Origin: an uncultured Bacteroidaceae bacterium
Lineage (GTDB): Bacteria; Bacteroidota; Bacteroidia; Bacteroidales; Bacteroidaceae
Reading direction: 5' to 3'
Assembly (NCBI GenBank): GCA_905234735.1
Contig: CAJOJA010000003.1
Location: 62,001-126,000, forward strand
Length of the DNA stretch: 64,000 nucleotides
Shown here piece by piece: positions 30,821 through 40,994 of this stretch (position 1 is its first letter; each line of letters opens with the position of its first letter). A model generated the notes under the pieces. That model saw nothing but the letters and a program-made list of their open reading frames with translations. It ran no database searches and was not told the DNA's origin. The position numbers were made by a program, and so were the translations under genes.

Positions 30821-31414
30821 ATGAAATACAACACCCAAAAAGAGAAACTTCAGATGCCTGAGTACGGAAGAGGCATCCAAGATATGATAGCCTACGCCAC
30901 CGCTCTCCCCAGCAAGGAAGAGCGCCAGCAATGTGCAGAGTCCATATTCCGCATTATGTCCAGCATGCAACCACAGATGCGCGAGCTGCCTGACTACCGT
31001 CACCGCATCTGGGATCACATAGCCTTCATCTCCGGCTATCAGCTCGATATCGACTATCCCTGCGAAATCACCCATCTGGGCGCTGAAGCACCGAAGCCCG
31101 AACCCATAAAGTACCCGATGAAGGACATCGGTCAGCGACAGTACGGTTACCTGATTGAAGAGTCGCTGCGCCAGTTGGCCGAAATGCCCGAGGGCGAGGA
31201 ACGCGATGTCATGTTGACCCTGACCGCAAACCAGATGAAGCAGACCCTCTTTAACTGGAACCGCGACGCAATGGATGACACGAAGGTGGCCAGCGACATC
31301 AGCCGCTACACCAAGGGGCGCGTATCGCTCGACCTTTCCACCTTCCATTTTGCTCCCGTACAAACCCTGCCGCGCCAGGACGCCGGGTGCGGTAAAAAGA
31401 GAAAGAAGAAATGA
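30821..31414 (+). CDS. DUF4290 domain-containing protein
   Basis: MPEYGRGIQDMIAYATALPSKEERQQCAESIFRIMSSMQPQMRE; typical position before murA. Confidence 0.8.
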   Translation: MKYNTQKEKLQMPEYGRGIQDMIAYATALPSKEERQQCAESIFRIMSSMQPQMRELPDYRHRIWDHIAFISGYQLDIDYPCEITHLGAEAPKPEPIKYPMKDIGQRQYGYLIEESLRQLAEMPEGEERDVMLTLTANQMKQTLFNWNRDAMDDTKVASDISRYTKGRVSLDLSTFHFAPVQTLPRQDAGCGKKRKKK

Positions 31415-32718
31415 GCAGTTTCGTCATCGAAGGCGGTCACCGGCTGCAAGGTGAAATCATGCCGCAGGGAGCAAAGAATGAAGCACTGCAGGTGCTCTGT
31501 GCCACATTGCTGACGAGCGAGCCTGTGCGCATAAAGAATATTCCGGACATTGCCGATGTCAACAATCAGATTCGTCTGCTCTCCGAGATGGGGGTGAAGA
31601 CCACGCAGAACGGGGTGGGCGACTTTACGTTTCAGGCTGATAGTGTGAACCGCGACTATTTGCGCAGCGACGAATATCTGTCGCAATGCTCCCACCTGCG
31701 AGGTAGCGTCATGTTTCTCGGCCCCTTGTTGGCTCGCTTCGGTGCTGCCTGTGTGTCGCGCCCCGGAGGCGACCAGATAGGCCGTCGCCGACTGGACACA
31801 CACTTCCTGGGTTTCAAGAAACTGGGTGCCGACTTTGTTTACGACAAGGAACGTGGCATCTTTGACATCAAGACAGACGATCTGCGTGGCAACTACATGT
31901 TGCTCGACGAGGCTTCGGTGACGGGTACGGCCAACATAGTCATGGCTGCCGTCTTCGCCCAGGGCACAACGACCATCTACAATGCCGCCTGCGAACCCTA
32001 CATCCAGCAACTCTGCCTGCTGCTCAACCGCATGGGAGCCCGCATTTCGGGCATCGCCAGCAACCGCTTGACGATTGAGGGCGTCACCAGTTTGCACGGA
32101 GCCGAACACACCATCCTACCCGACATGATCGAGGTGGGGTCGTTCATCGGAATGGCCGCAATGTGTGGACGCGGAGTCCGCATCAAGCAGACAGGATACA
32201 ACCAGTTGGGCATCATCCCCTACACCTTCCGCCGCCTGGGCATAGAGGTGCGCCATGAGGACGATGACATCTTCATCCCCGAACAGGATCATTATGAAAT
32301 AGACTCCTTCATCGACGGCTCGTTCATGACACTGGCCGATGCTCCCTGGCCCGGACTCACTCCAGACTTGCTGAGTGTGCTGCTCGTTGTGGCTACGCAG
32401 GCCAAGGGATCGGTCCTCATCCACCAGAAGATGTTCGAGAGCCGCCTCTTTTTTGTCGACAAACTCATCGACATGGGGGCACAAATTATTCTTTGTGACC
32501 CGCACCGCGCCGTTGTGGTCGGTCACGACAAACGAATGCCCCTGCATGGAGGCCGAATGACCAGCCCCGACATTCGTGCGGGCATCGCACTGCTCATCGC
32601 CGCCATGAGTGCCGAAGGTGTGAGCCAGATTGACAATATTGGACAGATAGACCGCGGCTACCAGAACATCGAGGCACGACTGAATGCCTTGGGCGCACAT
32701 ATCACACGAATCAAATGA
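31411..32718 (+). CDS. murA: UDP-N-acetylglucosamine 1-carboxyvinyltransferase
   Basis: FVIEGGHRLQGEIMPQGAKNEALQVLCATLL, LRGSVMFLGPLLARFG, RPGGDQIGRR. Confidence 0.96.
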   Translation: MSSFVIEGGHRLQGEIMPQGAKNEALQVLCATLLTSEPVRIKNIPDIADVNNQIRLLSEMGVKTTQNGVGDFTFQADSVNRDYLRSDEYLSQCSHLRGSVMFLGPLLARFGAACVSRPGGDQIGRRRLDTHFLGFKKLGADFVYDKERGIFDIKTDDLRGNYMLLDEASVTGTANIVMAAVFAQGTTTIYNAACEPYIQQLCLLLNRMGARISGIASNRLTIEGVTSLHGAEHTILPDMIEVGSFIGMAAMCGRGVRIKQTGYNQLGIIPYTFRRLGIEVRHEDDDIFIPEQDHYEIDSFIDGSFMTLADAPWPGLTPDLLSVLLVVATQAKGSVLIHQKMFESRLFFVDKLIDMGAQIILCDPHRAVVVGHDKRMPLHGGRMTSPDIRAGIALLIAAMSAEGVSQIDNIGQIDRGYQNIEARLNALGAHITRIK

Positions 32719-33233
32719 TACACGAGCAGGAGGTTGTACATATCGGCAAGTTGGGTAAGCCGCATGGCGTGAAGGGGGAGATTACTTTCACCTTCACCAC
32801 CGATGTATGGGACAGGGTAGATGCCGACTATCTGGTGCTGATGGTGGATGGCATCCTGGTGCCTTTCTTCCTGGAGGAGTACCGTTTCCGTGGCGAGCAT
32901 TCCGCGCTGCTGAAGTTCCTGGACATAGATTCGATAGAGGATGTGCAGGAGTATGCCGGTGCGGAAGTTTACTTCCCCCTGTCGTTGGTGCCCGACGATG
33001 AGGATGTCGACTATACGTGGGCGTACTTCGTGGGCTTCCGTGTCCACGATGCCGGAGCAGGCGAACTGGGCGAGATAGTGGCTGTCGACGAGTCGACGAT
33101 GAACGTGCTCTTCGAAGTCCGAACAACACGGGGTAACATACTGGTTCCAGCAGCTGAAGACTTTATACGTGAGATAGACCATGAAAATCGAATCGTCCGT
33201 ATGGACCTTCCGAAAGGACTTTTGGAAATATAA
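32715..33233 (+). CDS. rimM: Ribosome maturation factor RimM
   Basis: VVHIGKLGKPHGVKGEITF; C-term EDFIREIDHENRIVRMDLPKGLLEI. Confidence 0.92.
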   Translation: MIHEQEVVHIGKLGKPHGVKGEITFTFTTDVWDRVDADYLVLMVDGILVPFFLEEYRFRGEHSALLKFLDIDSIEDVQEYAGAEVYFPLSLVPDDEDVDYTWAYFVGFRVHDAGAGELGEIVAVDESTMNVLFEVRTTRGNILVPAAEDFIREIDHENRIVRMDLPKGLLEI

Positions 33234-33245
33234 GTAACAGAGAGA

Positions 33246-34394
33246 ATGAAAAAGAAAATAGCAATACTTGGTTCTACTGGGAGCATTGGTACACAGGCTC
33301 TTGAGGTTATTGAAGAACATAGCGATTTGTACGAAGCCTACGTACTGACGGCCAACTCACAGGCCGACCTTCTTATTCAGCAGGCCCGCCGATTCCAGCC
33401 GGCACAGGTGGTTATTGCCGATGAGTCGCGATATGACTATGTCAGTGAAGCCTTGGCCGACCTGCCCATTCAGGTCTATGCTGGAGCCGATGCGCTCTGT
33501 CAGGTGGTGCAGAATGATGAAGTCGACATCGTGCTGACGGCCCTCGTAGGCTTTGCTGGATTGCGTCCCACGGTGGCTGCCATCAAGAACCGCAAACAGA
33601 TAGCCCTGGCTAATAAGGAGACGCTGGTCGTGGCTGGCGAACTGGTCACGCAGCTGGCGATGGAGAACCACGCAGCCATACTTCCCGTGGACAGCGAACA
33701 TTCCGCCATTTTCCAGTCGTTGATGGGCGAACAGTCGGAGATAGAGAAAATCATACTGACTGCATCGGGCGGTCCCTTCCGCAAGTTCTCGATGGAACAG
33801 TTGCAGACCGTCACACCTGGTCAGGCGCTGAAGCACCCTAACTGGGACATGGGAGCAAAGATTACCATCGACTCCGCATCGATGATGAACAAAGGCTTCG
33901 AGGTCATCGAGGCCAAGTGGCTCTTTGGTGTCGAGGCCGACCGCATCCAGGTGGTGGTGCATCCACAGAGTGTGGTTCACAGTGCCGTGCAGTTTCGCGA
34001 CGGAGCTGTGAAGGCCCAGTTGGGAGTACCCGACATGCGCGTACCTATCCAGCTGGCTTTCAGTTATCCTATACGTCTGGCAAGTACGTTTGACCGGCTC
34101 GATTGGTATCACATGGCCGACCTGACCTTTGAGGCTCCCGATCTCGGAAAATTCCGTTGTCTCGGTTTGGCCTTTGAGGCCCTGCGCCAGGGCGGCACGA
34201 TGCCCTGTGTGGTGAATGCAGCCAACGAAGTGGTTAATCTGGCTTTCCGTCAGGAACGTTGCTCTTTCCTCCAGATGTCGGATATCATCGAGTCAACGAT
34301 GCAGCGCACGACATTCGTCGCTCAGCCTACGCTCGACGACTATTTCGCCATCGATGCTGAGGCGCGACGCGTGGCCGATGAGTTGATTGCTTGA
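33246..34394 (+). CDS. dxr: 1-deoxy-D-xylulose-5-phosphate reductoisomerase
   Basis: KKIAILGSTGSIGTQALEVI, LANKETLVVAGELV, LPVDSEHSAIFQ, LTASGGPFR. Confidence 0.97.
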   Translation: MKKKIAILGSTGSIGTQALEVIEEHSDLYEAYVLTANSQADLLIQQARRFQPAQVVIADESRYDYVSEALADLPIQVYAGADALCQVVQNDEVDIVLTALVGFAGLRPTVAAIKNRKQIALANKETLVVAGELVTQLAMENHAAILPVDSEHSAIFQSLMGEQSEIEKIILTASGGPFRKFSMEQLQTVTPGQALKHPNWDMGAKITIDSASMMNKGFEVIEAKWLFGVEADRIQVVVHPQSVVHSAVQFRDGAVKAQLGVPDMRVPIQLAFSYPIRLASTFDRLDWYHMADLTFEAPDLGKFRCLGLAFEALRQGGTMPCVVNAANEVVNLAFRQERCSFLQMSDIIESTMQRTTFVAQPTLDDYFAIDAEARRVADELIA

Positions 34395-34452
34395 GAAATT
34401 TCAGGATAATTAAGGTATAATAGTTTTAAGGTTTAATTTTGAATTATTTAAT

Positions 34453-35976
34453 ATGAGTGTAATATTGATTAAGACCCTGCAACTGCTCGTGTGTCTGTCG
34501 TTGCTCGTGGTGCTGCACGAAGGCGGACATTTTGGGTTTGCCAAGCTGTTCAAGACCCGTGTGATGCGTTTCTATATGTTCGCCAACTGGGGTTTCCACC
34601 TCTTCAGCTCCTACGATAACTGGTTTCGTCGTCTATGCGGCAAACCGCTTATCACCAAACGTGGAGAGGAGGGGAATAACTTCTTTGCCAGGTTGCGCAA
34701 TTTCTTCTACAGACTGACTGGTCAGAACGATAAAATCCAAACCGAAGGCCTTGGCAATAAGGAGTACGACCCAGAGGCCGGTACGGAGTACGGTATCGGC
34801 TGGTTGCCCATTGGTGGTTACGTGGCCATAGCTGGAATGATTGACGAGACGAACCAGAAACTGTCCGGCGAGCCGCAACCCTGGGAATTCCGTTCGAAGC
34901 CTGTGTGGCAGCGTTTCTTCATCATGGTTGGCGGTGTGCTCATGAATCTTATCACAGCCTTCGTGATCTACTGTGGCATCATGTTTTTCGTAGGCGAAGA
35001 CCGCTTACCCATGCGAAATGTCACGCGCGGTTTCGCCTTCAATCCCGAGGCCGAGGCACTGGGTTTTCGCGATGCTGATATCCCCATCCGGGCCGATGGC
35101 GAAGAACTGGGCGCGTGGGGCGGACAGGTGCTGCGCGACTTGACCGATGCCCGAGTAGTAACTGTGCTTCGCGAGGGTAGGGAAGTTGATTTGACTATGC
35201 CCGACGAACGCCCCGATTTGTTGCAAGTGATGAAGATGCAACCAGCCTTTCTGGCCCCTGTTTCTGTGGCCCTGGTGGACAGCGTCTTGACTGATGGACC
35301 TGCTGGAAAAGCTGGCATGCAAGCGGGAGCGCGCCTGTTGGCTGTCGACGGAACGGACATCCGCTACTGGAACGATTACGATTCGCTCTACCTGCGCCGT
35401 CAGGATGTGTTGGCGATGAAGGGATGCAGTCATGCCGATAGTCTACGTATGCGCCGTATGCAACTTGTCTTCCTCAATCCTGATGCAGCTTCGCCCGATA
35501 CCGTTTCGTTGCTTCTCGACGATAACTATATGATGGGCCTTATCCGCCATATCGACCTCTTGGACTATGAGGTGGAGCACATCGACTATTCGCTGCTTAC
35601 CTGCATCCCTGCGGGCCTGAAGCTGGGTTGGAGCACTCTTTCAAACTACGTGGGCGACATGAAGTATGTTGCTACGAAAGAGGGAGCGCAAGAGGTGGGC
35701 TCGTTCATCGCCATCGGCAATCTCTTCCCCGAATCTTGGGACTGGTTGCGCTTTTGGATGATGACCGCCATGCTCAGCATCGTGCTGGCTGTGATGAACA
35801 TTCTGCCCATTCCTGGGCTGGATGGTGGACATGTAGTCATTCTGCTCTACGAGGCCATTACGGGTCGCCAACCCAGTGAACGGGTGATGGTATGGCTCGA
35901 ATATATTGGTATGGGTTGCCTTATCGCCTTGATGCTGTTGGCCTTTGGTAATGATTTCCGTCGCTTTATACTATAA
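34453..35976 (+). CDS. rseP: RIP metalloprotease RseP
   Basis: HEGGHFGFAK zinc motif, PDZ region, NILPIPGLDGGHVVILLYEAI. Confidence 0.94.
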   Translation: MSVILIKTLQLLVCLSLLVVLHEGGHFGFAKLFKTRVMRFYMFANWGFHLFSSYDNWFRRLCGKPLITKRGEEGNNFFARLRNFFYRLTGQNDKIQTEGLGNKEYDPEAGTEYGIGWLPIGGYVAIAGMIDETNQKLSGEPQPWEFRSKPVWQRFFIMVGGVLMNLITAFVIYCGIMFFVGEDRLPMRNVTRGFAFNPEAEALGFRDADIPIRADGEELGAWGGQVLRDLTDARVVTVLREGREVDLTMPDERPDLLQVMKMQPAFLAPVSVALVDSVLTDGPAGKAGMQAGARLLAVDGTDIRYWNDYDSLYLRRQDVLAMKGCSHADSLRMRRMQLVFLNPDAASPDTVSLLLDDNYMMGLIRHIDLLDYEVEHIDYSLLTCIPAGLKLGWSTLSNYVGDMKYVATKEGAQEVGSFIAIGNLFPESWDWLRFWMMTAMLSIVLAVMNILPIPGLDGGHVVILLYEAITGRQPSERVMVWLEYIGMGCLIALMLLAFGNDFRRFIL

Positions 35977-35980
35977 GATA

Positions 35981-36292
35981 ATGGGAAAGATTAATAATCT
36001 TTTGGCTGCCTCGCTACTATTGACTTTGGCTGCTTGCACGAAGGTTGACCCAGAAGAACAGGGGCGACAGATGCTTTGCGAGGCACGTGCGGCCTATACC
36101 CAAGGCGACTACACAGCAGCCCGCGATACGATTCTGAGTCTGCGTCAGCGTTTCCCCAAGGCTCTTGATGCACGTAGGCAGGCCATTTTGTTGCTCGACA
36201 GTGTGGAGCTGAAGCTTGCCGATGGTGACAGCTTGAAGCAAGAGTTCTTCCGCAGGAAACTGGAGCATGATGTGTTGAAAATGAGAGAATGA
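35981..36292 (+). CDS. Small lipoprotein, unknown function
   Basis: MGKINNLLAASLLLTLAACTKVD lipobox; compact gene between rseP and cca. Confidence 0.65.
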   Translation: MGKINNLLAASLLLTLAACTKVDPEEQGRQMLCEARAAYTQGDYTAARDTILSLRQRFPKALDARRQAILLLDSVELKLADGDSLKQEFFRRKLEHDVLKMRE

Positions 36293-36296
36293 GAAA

Positions 36297-37820
36297 ATGA
36301 GAGAAATAAGTCGCGAGGAGATGCAGCAGTTGCTGTCGGCCCCCATATTTCACCAAATTGGGCAGACGGCTGACGAACTTGGTTTGGAGTGCTATGTGGT
36401 GGGGGGCTACGTGCGCGACCTCTTTCTGGAGCGCCCGTCGAAAGATATTGACTGTGTAGTGGTTGACCCACACCAATCCTCCCAAAAAGAAAAGGAGGGT
36501 GGTACCGGACCCGGTATCGCTCTTGCCCAGACATTGAAAAACAAATTGGGACACAAGGCGCATCTCTCCGTGTTCAAGAACTTTGGCACGGCCCAATTGT
36601 CTTATCCTTCCCCCTCGGAGGAGGATGGGAGAGGGGCCGTGGAATTTGTTGGTGCCCGTAGTGAGAGCTATAGTCGCGATTCGCGAAAGCCCATCGTCGA
36701 GGACGGAACGCTGGAGGACGACCTGGATCGGCGCGATTTCACCATCAATGCTCTTGCCGTTTGTTTGAATAGCGAACGCTTTGGCGAACTCATCGACCAG
36801 TTCGATGGACTGCTGGATATGGAGGACCGTCTCATTGCTACACCGCTCGACCCTGATATCACGTTCAGCGACGACCCGTTACGTATGATGCGCTGTGTCC
36901 GATTTGCCACTCAGCTTCGTTTCCAGATTGAAGAGGAGACGCAGGAGGCTCTTGTGCGCAATGCCGAGCGCATACGCATCATCTCGCAGGAGCGCATCAT
37001 CGACGAACTGAACAAAATCATGCTTTCGCCTCGTCCGTCCATCGGATTTGTGGAGCTTTCCCGTGCTGGTCTTTTGCCTATCATCTTTCCTGAATTGGCC
37101 GCGATGGAAGGGGTGGAGGTCAAGAATGGTCGTGCCCATAAGGATAATTTTTACCACACTCTTGAAGTGTTGGATAATGTGGCTGTGGCTACGAATGGAG
37201 ATAACGATGGTCTTTGGCTTCGTTGGGCTGCTCTGCTTCACGACATCGGCAAGCCTCGCTCGAAGCGCTGGGACCCTATTGCCGGTTGGACATTCAAGAA
37301 CCATAACTACGTGGGACAGAAGATGGTGGCTCCAATTTTCCGTCGTATGAAGCTGCCCTTGGACGAGCGTATGCATTATGTGGAGAAACTTGTAGGTCTG
37401 CACATGCGTCCCATTGCCATTGCTGACGAGGAGGTCACCGACTCCGCTGTGCGACGTCTGCTCTTTGAGGCAGGGGAGGACATTGATGACCTGATGCTCC
37501 TGTGCGAAGCGGACATCACCAGCAAGAATGCCGAGCGCAAGCGCACCTTCCTGCATAATTTCCAACTCGTTCGTGAGAAGTTGCGTGACCTTCAGGAGCG
37601 CGACAACTACCGCACCTGGCAGAACCCCATTACTGGCGAGGAAATCATGGAGACCTTCGGCCTTGGTCCGTGCCGCGAGATAGGCACGCTGAAACAAGCC
37701 GTCAAGGATGCTATCTGGGAGAGCCGCATCCCCAATACTCACGAGGCTGCTCGCGAGTATATGCTGCAGTTGGCCGCCGAGATGGGGTTGAAGCTCGGTT
37801 CTGCTACTTCGATATCGTGA
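36297..37820 (+). CDS. CCA tRNA nucleotidyltransferase / HD domain protein
   Basis: YVVGGYVRDLFLERPSKDIDCVV, RRDFTINALAV, LRWAALLHDIGKPRSK. Confidence 0.92.
   Translation: MREISREEMQQLLSAPIFHQIGQTADELGLECYVVGGYVRDLFLERPSKDIDCVVVDPHQSSQKEKEGGTGPGIALAQTLKNKLGHKAHLSVFKNFGTAQLSYPSPSEEDGRGAVEFVGARSESYSRDSRKPIVEDGTLEDDLDRRDFTINALAVCLNSERFGELIDQFDGLLDMEDRLIATPLDPDITFSDDPLRMMRCVRFATQLRFQIEEETQEALVRNAERIRIISQERIIDELNKIMLSPRPSIGFVELSRAGLLPIIFPELAAMEGVEVKNGRAHKDNFYHTLEVLDNVAVATNGDNDGLWLRWAALLHDIGKPRSKRWDPIAGWTFKNHNYVGQKMVAPIFRRMKLPLDERMHYVEKLVGLHMRPIAIADEEVTDSAVRRLLFEAGEDIDDLMLLCEADITSKNAERKRTFLHNFQLVREKLRDLQERDNYRTWQNPITGEEIMETFGLGPCREIGTLKQAVKDAIWESRIPNTHEAAREYMLQLAAEMGLKLGSATSIS
36474..36509. repeat. 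Microrepeat-like insertion 1 in the CCA-transferase gene
   Basis: caatcctcccaaaaagaaaaggagggtggtaccgga; encodes HQSSQKEKEGGTG. Confidence 0.5.
36604..36637. repeat. GC-rich microrepeat insertion 2 in the CCA-transferase gene
   Basis: tccttccccctcggaggaggatgggagaggggc; encodes YPSPSEEDGRGA. Confidence 0.6.
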
Positions 37821-38673
37821 TGGGAATTCGTCGCACGTTCATCTGCGGGTCTTTCCGTCGATGACGGACGAGCCATTGGTTGAAGTCAGCGAAGGAAAGC
37901 TGGCGAGGTAATCCTGAGTCCATGCTGGTGTCTGCAGCTTTGGCAAACTGCTTTGGCGAGAATACGATGAAGACAAGGTTCTGTTCTGACGAGCGTTCGC
38001 ACGTCATCGTATATTCGTCTACCACGGAGCGCTCCTCTGCTGGAGCCGATTTCTCGTGGAAAAAGACGTAGCGGCGGTTGGCCTCGATGGGGTAGATACC
38101 CGACTGTTGTCGCTGATAGGGTAGGAGGCAGAATGCCTGCCTCTCGGCATCCACCAGATAGACAGCCAGATAGCCACCTACTGGCGACAGGAAAGAGAGG
38201 TATAAATCATCGCCCGAGCGAAACTCGCCGCCCTCGAACTTGTCCTCTGTGCCATTGCGCAGGATGCGGCACTTCAGGTCAAAGGCTTCGGTGGTAATCT
38301 CGCGGGCACGTCCTTCCACGCGGCAACTGATGATGAGCATATTCTCGGCGTAGCGTGGTTCGGAGTATTCGGGCTCGCCTATGGTCTCCAACCATTCGCC
38401 TTTCACTTCAGTGGCGCCGATGGAGGAGAAATCGATATTCGATTTTCCGTTGCGGTTGTCCGTGAGCGAGGTGTTCACCTGCGACACTGTGGTTCCGAAG
38501 GCATCTGCCAGTGCCTGCACGATGGCGCGTTCCAACACCGTCTGGCGTGCCTCTTCCAGTGTCACGTTCGTGGGAGCGTGGTACGTGGCCTCGCCCTTCA
38601 CCTTTATGATTTTCTGTGCTCCGAGTCCTACCCATATGCAGCAGAGCACCAATGTCAGTAGAGTCTTCTTCAT
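37804..38673 (-). CDS. DUF4384-like secreted protein
   Basis: Signal peptide; GDDLYLSFLSPVGGYLAVYLVDAERQAFCLLPYQ. Confidence 0.65.
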   Translation of the reverse strand: MKKTLLTLVLCCIWVGLGAQKIIKVKGEATYHAPTNVTLEEARQTVLERAIVQALADAFGTTVSQVNTSLTDNRNGKSNIDFSSIGATEVKGEWLETIGEPEYSEPRYAENMLIISCRVEGRAREITTEAFDLKCRILRNGTEDKFEGGEFRSGDDLYLSFLSPVGGYLAVYLVDAERQAFCLLPYQRQQSGIYPIEANRRYVFFHEKSAPAEERSVVDEYTMTCERSSEQNLVFIVFSPKQFAKAADTSMDSGLPRQLSFADFNQWLVRHRRKDPQMNVRRIPITISK

Positions 38674-38723
38674 AGTTCTCGGTTCATTGTTATGTTGAAA
38701 GTTTGTGAATGCTGCGAAGACAT

Positions 38724-39431
38724 TTAGTCCTTGACCTCAAAGTAGTCTTCGAGCTCGGCCTGGGCTTCGCCGTTGTGGTTGGCGATGTCGCGGATGATGT
38801 GTCCGTTCTCCAGCAGGGCAATGCGCGGACAGATGTCGACGGTATGGTTCAGATTGTGACTGGAGATGAGGATGGTGGCACCCGTCTCGCGGTTGTAGTC
38901 GGTAATCAGATGCTTGATGACCGATTGGCTGGAGGGGTCGAGGAAGTTGAAGGGTTCGTCCAGAATGAGCACCTGCGGACGGAGTAGCATGGCAGCCACG
39001 ATGCCCACCTTTTGCTTATTGCCGGCTGAGAGATTGCGGATAAGCTTTGTCTGTCCCGTCACCTCACCAGCCATGAAGTGTTCGAAGCGCTGCAGGTCGT
39101 CCTGTAGTTGTTCTTCGCTGATGCCGCTGATGCGGGCTATGAATTGGAAATACTCGTCGGGTGTCAGGTAGTCGATGAGGAACGAGTCGTCGATGTAGGC
39201 ACCAGTCCACTCCTTCCATTCTTCGGTCTTGCTGACATCAACATCGTTGACCAGCACGGTGCCCGTGTCGGCCTTGATGAGGTCGAGGATGAGGCGGAAC
39301 ATGGTACTCTTGCCAGCTCCGTTATTTCCCACGAGACCCAGGATTTCCCCCTTGTTTATCTGATATTGTTCGATGTCGATGGCAACCTTCTCACCGAACG
39401 TCTTCTTGAGGTTATCTATCTTAATAGTCAT
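38724..39431 (-). CDS. ABC transporter ATP-binding protein
   Basis: GLVGNNGAGKSTMFRLI, LSAGNKQKVGIVAAMLLRPQVLILDEPFNFLD. Confidence 0.95.
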   Translation of the reverse strand: MTIKIDNLKKTFGEKVAIDIEQYQINKGEILGLVGNNGAGKSTMFRLILDLIKADTGTVLVNDVDVSKTEEWKEWTGAYIDDSFLIDYLTPDEYFQFIARISGISEEQLQDDLQRFEHFMAGEVTGQTKLIRNLSAGNKQKVGIVAAMLLRPQVLILDEPFNFLDPSSQSVIKHLITDYNRETGATILISSHNLNHTVDICPRIALLENGHIIRDIANHNGEAQAELEDYFEVKD

Positions 39432-39432
39432 A

Positions 39433-39480
39433 ATGAATTATCAATTTTCAATTATCAATTATGCATTCTCAATTATCCAT
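39433..39480. repeat. AATTGATAATTG-type microrepeat between DUF5687 and ABC ATPase genes
   Basis: aatgaattatcaattttcaattatcaattatgcattctcaattatccatt. Confidence 0.8.
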
Positions 39481-40969
39481 TGCGCGAAGCGCGAAAGCCC
39501 TCCATGTTCTCAAAGCGACGCAGCATGAAGCGTTGATAGATGTTGCGCAGCCAGATGTGGTGTGCGGCCAGGCCGACGATACCCATCAGGATAAGGGGTA
39601 TATACCCCCATACAGGACCAAGTAGCAGTACGCAGACCTTCTCCAAGGCAATGGGAAGTAACAACATCACGATGGAGATGATATTCTGCAACATAGTGCC
39701 TGAGTTGGTCTTAGCAAGTTTGACGTTCAGCGGCAGGGTGTTCTTGTTGTACACGGCCAACTGGAAGACGCAGGGATAGAGCACTCCGACGGTGAAGAAC
39801 AGGTAGCCAAGATTCATCCATACGCTGATCTTGCCGATAATCATCAAGGGCAAAATAAAGAGGAAGGGGATGAGCAGCATGGCGGAGTTGAAGTAATACT
39901 TGGCTCGCAGCAGGTCGTAGATACTGTCACGTCGGCTCATGAGTCCGTCGATGTAGTTTCCCTCGTAGCACATAACGGAGATAAGAGTGGTGGCTCCTAG
40001 TATGACGTAGTCGTAGAGGCAGATGAATGACTTCATGAATCCCGTATCGTACATATCGGTGAAGTAGAGTGCGAGGCTGAAGAACGTAATTAGGCCTATG
40101 CCCATGTAGAATTGTATGCGAGGTTGCTTGTTGCGCATGCGCAGACGGATTTCCATCTTCAGGTACTCGCCCATGATACCGTAGCGGTTGAGGACGGTGA
40201 ACTTCGATGCCTTCTTCAGGTCCACCTCCTCCTTTTTCCCAATCTCGTTGTACACCATGTCCATCTGTAGCTTGTAATTAGCCCAGAAAGCAAAGGCTAT
40301 GAGTGCGCCCACGATGAGGTAGGGTAGGAGCTGCCATTCGACAAACCCCTCCATGAACATCACGAAGGGTACACGTAGAACGTTGTGGTCGGGCAGCACG
40401 CAGGCGCATATCAAGGCTGCGTGCAGGACTGCCGGAACGAGGAACCAGAGCATGTGCTTCATGCACAGGGCACGCGTGAAGATGTAGCACAAACCATTGA
40501 AGACAAAGAGTAACCAATAGCCAACCAACCAGCCGAAGAAGGCCCACCAACCCATCAGGGGTACAACGGACACAAGGCCAAAGGGCACGAGGAAGAACCC
40601 CCAGAACGTGTTACCCCAGGAGAATATGTTACGCAGGAGGTAGCTCTTCATCAAGAACGAACGGCGAACGGGCAATAGGGCGTAGGCCTGTGCCTTCTGT
40701 GCCGGAGTCTCTTGCATCATGAAGCGCATCCAAAAGTCAATAATAAGCAGGTAGAAGAATCCACCGTCCAGACGATGGTAGGCCGCTGAATAATCGCCCT
40801 TCAGTCCGAAGCCCAGTGAGACGCCCATAATGAGTAGCAGGGCTGCATAGTAGGCCACCATGAACCAGGTGAGAAACTTCATGAAGCGGTTGCGCTCGAA
40901 CATCGGGTGCCGCTCGTCCTTGAGCGATTCCGTCTTCTCTAGCAAGCGGTATAGTTGGTATTTGTTCAT
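39473..40969 (-). CDS. DUF5687 family multispanning membrane protein (ABC permease-like partner)
   Basis: About 10 hydrophobic segments; RNRFMKFLTWFMVAYYAALLLIMG, ALLPVRRSFLMKSYLLRNIFSWGN; adjacent to the ATPase. Confidence 0.75.
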   Translation of the reverse strand: MNKYQLYRLLEKTESLKDERHPMFERNRFMKFLTWFMVAYYAALLLIMGVSLGFGLKGDYSAAYHRLDGGFFYLLIIDFWMRFMMQETPAQKAQAYALLPVRRSFLMKSYLLRNIFSWGNTFWGFFLVPFGLVSVVPLMGWWAFFGWLVGYWLLFVFNGLCYIFTRALCMKHMLWFLVPAVLHAALICACVLPDHNVLRVPFVMFMEGFVEWQLLPYLIVGALIAFAFWANYKLQMDMVYNEIGKKEEVDLKKASKFTVLNRYGIMGEYLKMEIRLRMRNKQPRIQFYMGIGLITFFSLALYFTDMYDTGFMKSFICLYDYVILGATTLISVMCYEGNYIDGLMSRRDSIYDLLRAKYYFNSAMLLIPFLFILPLMIIGKISVWMNLGYLFFTVGVLYPCVFQLAVYNKNTLPLNVKLAKTNSGTMLQNIISIVMLLLPIALEKVCVLLLGPVWGYIPLILMGIVGLAAHHIWLRNIYQRFMLRRFENMEGFRASRNG

Positions 40970-40994
40970 AGGCTATATAGGTCTTAGAGGGGTC

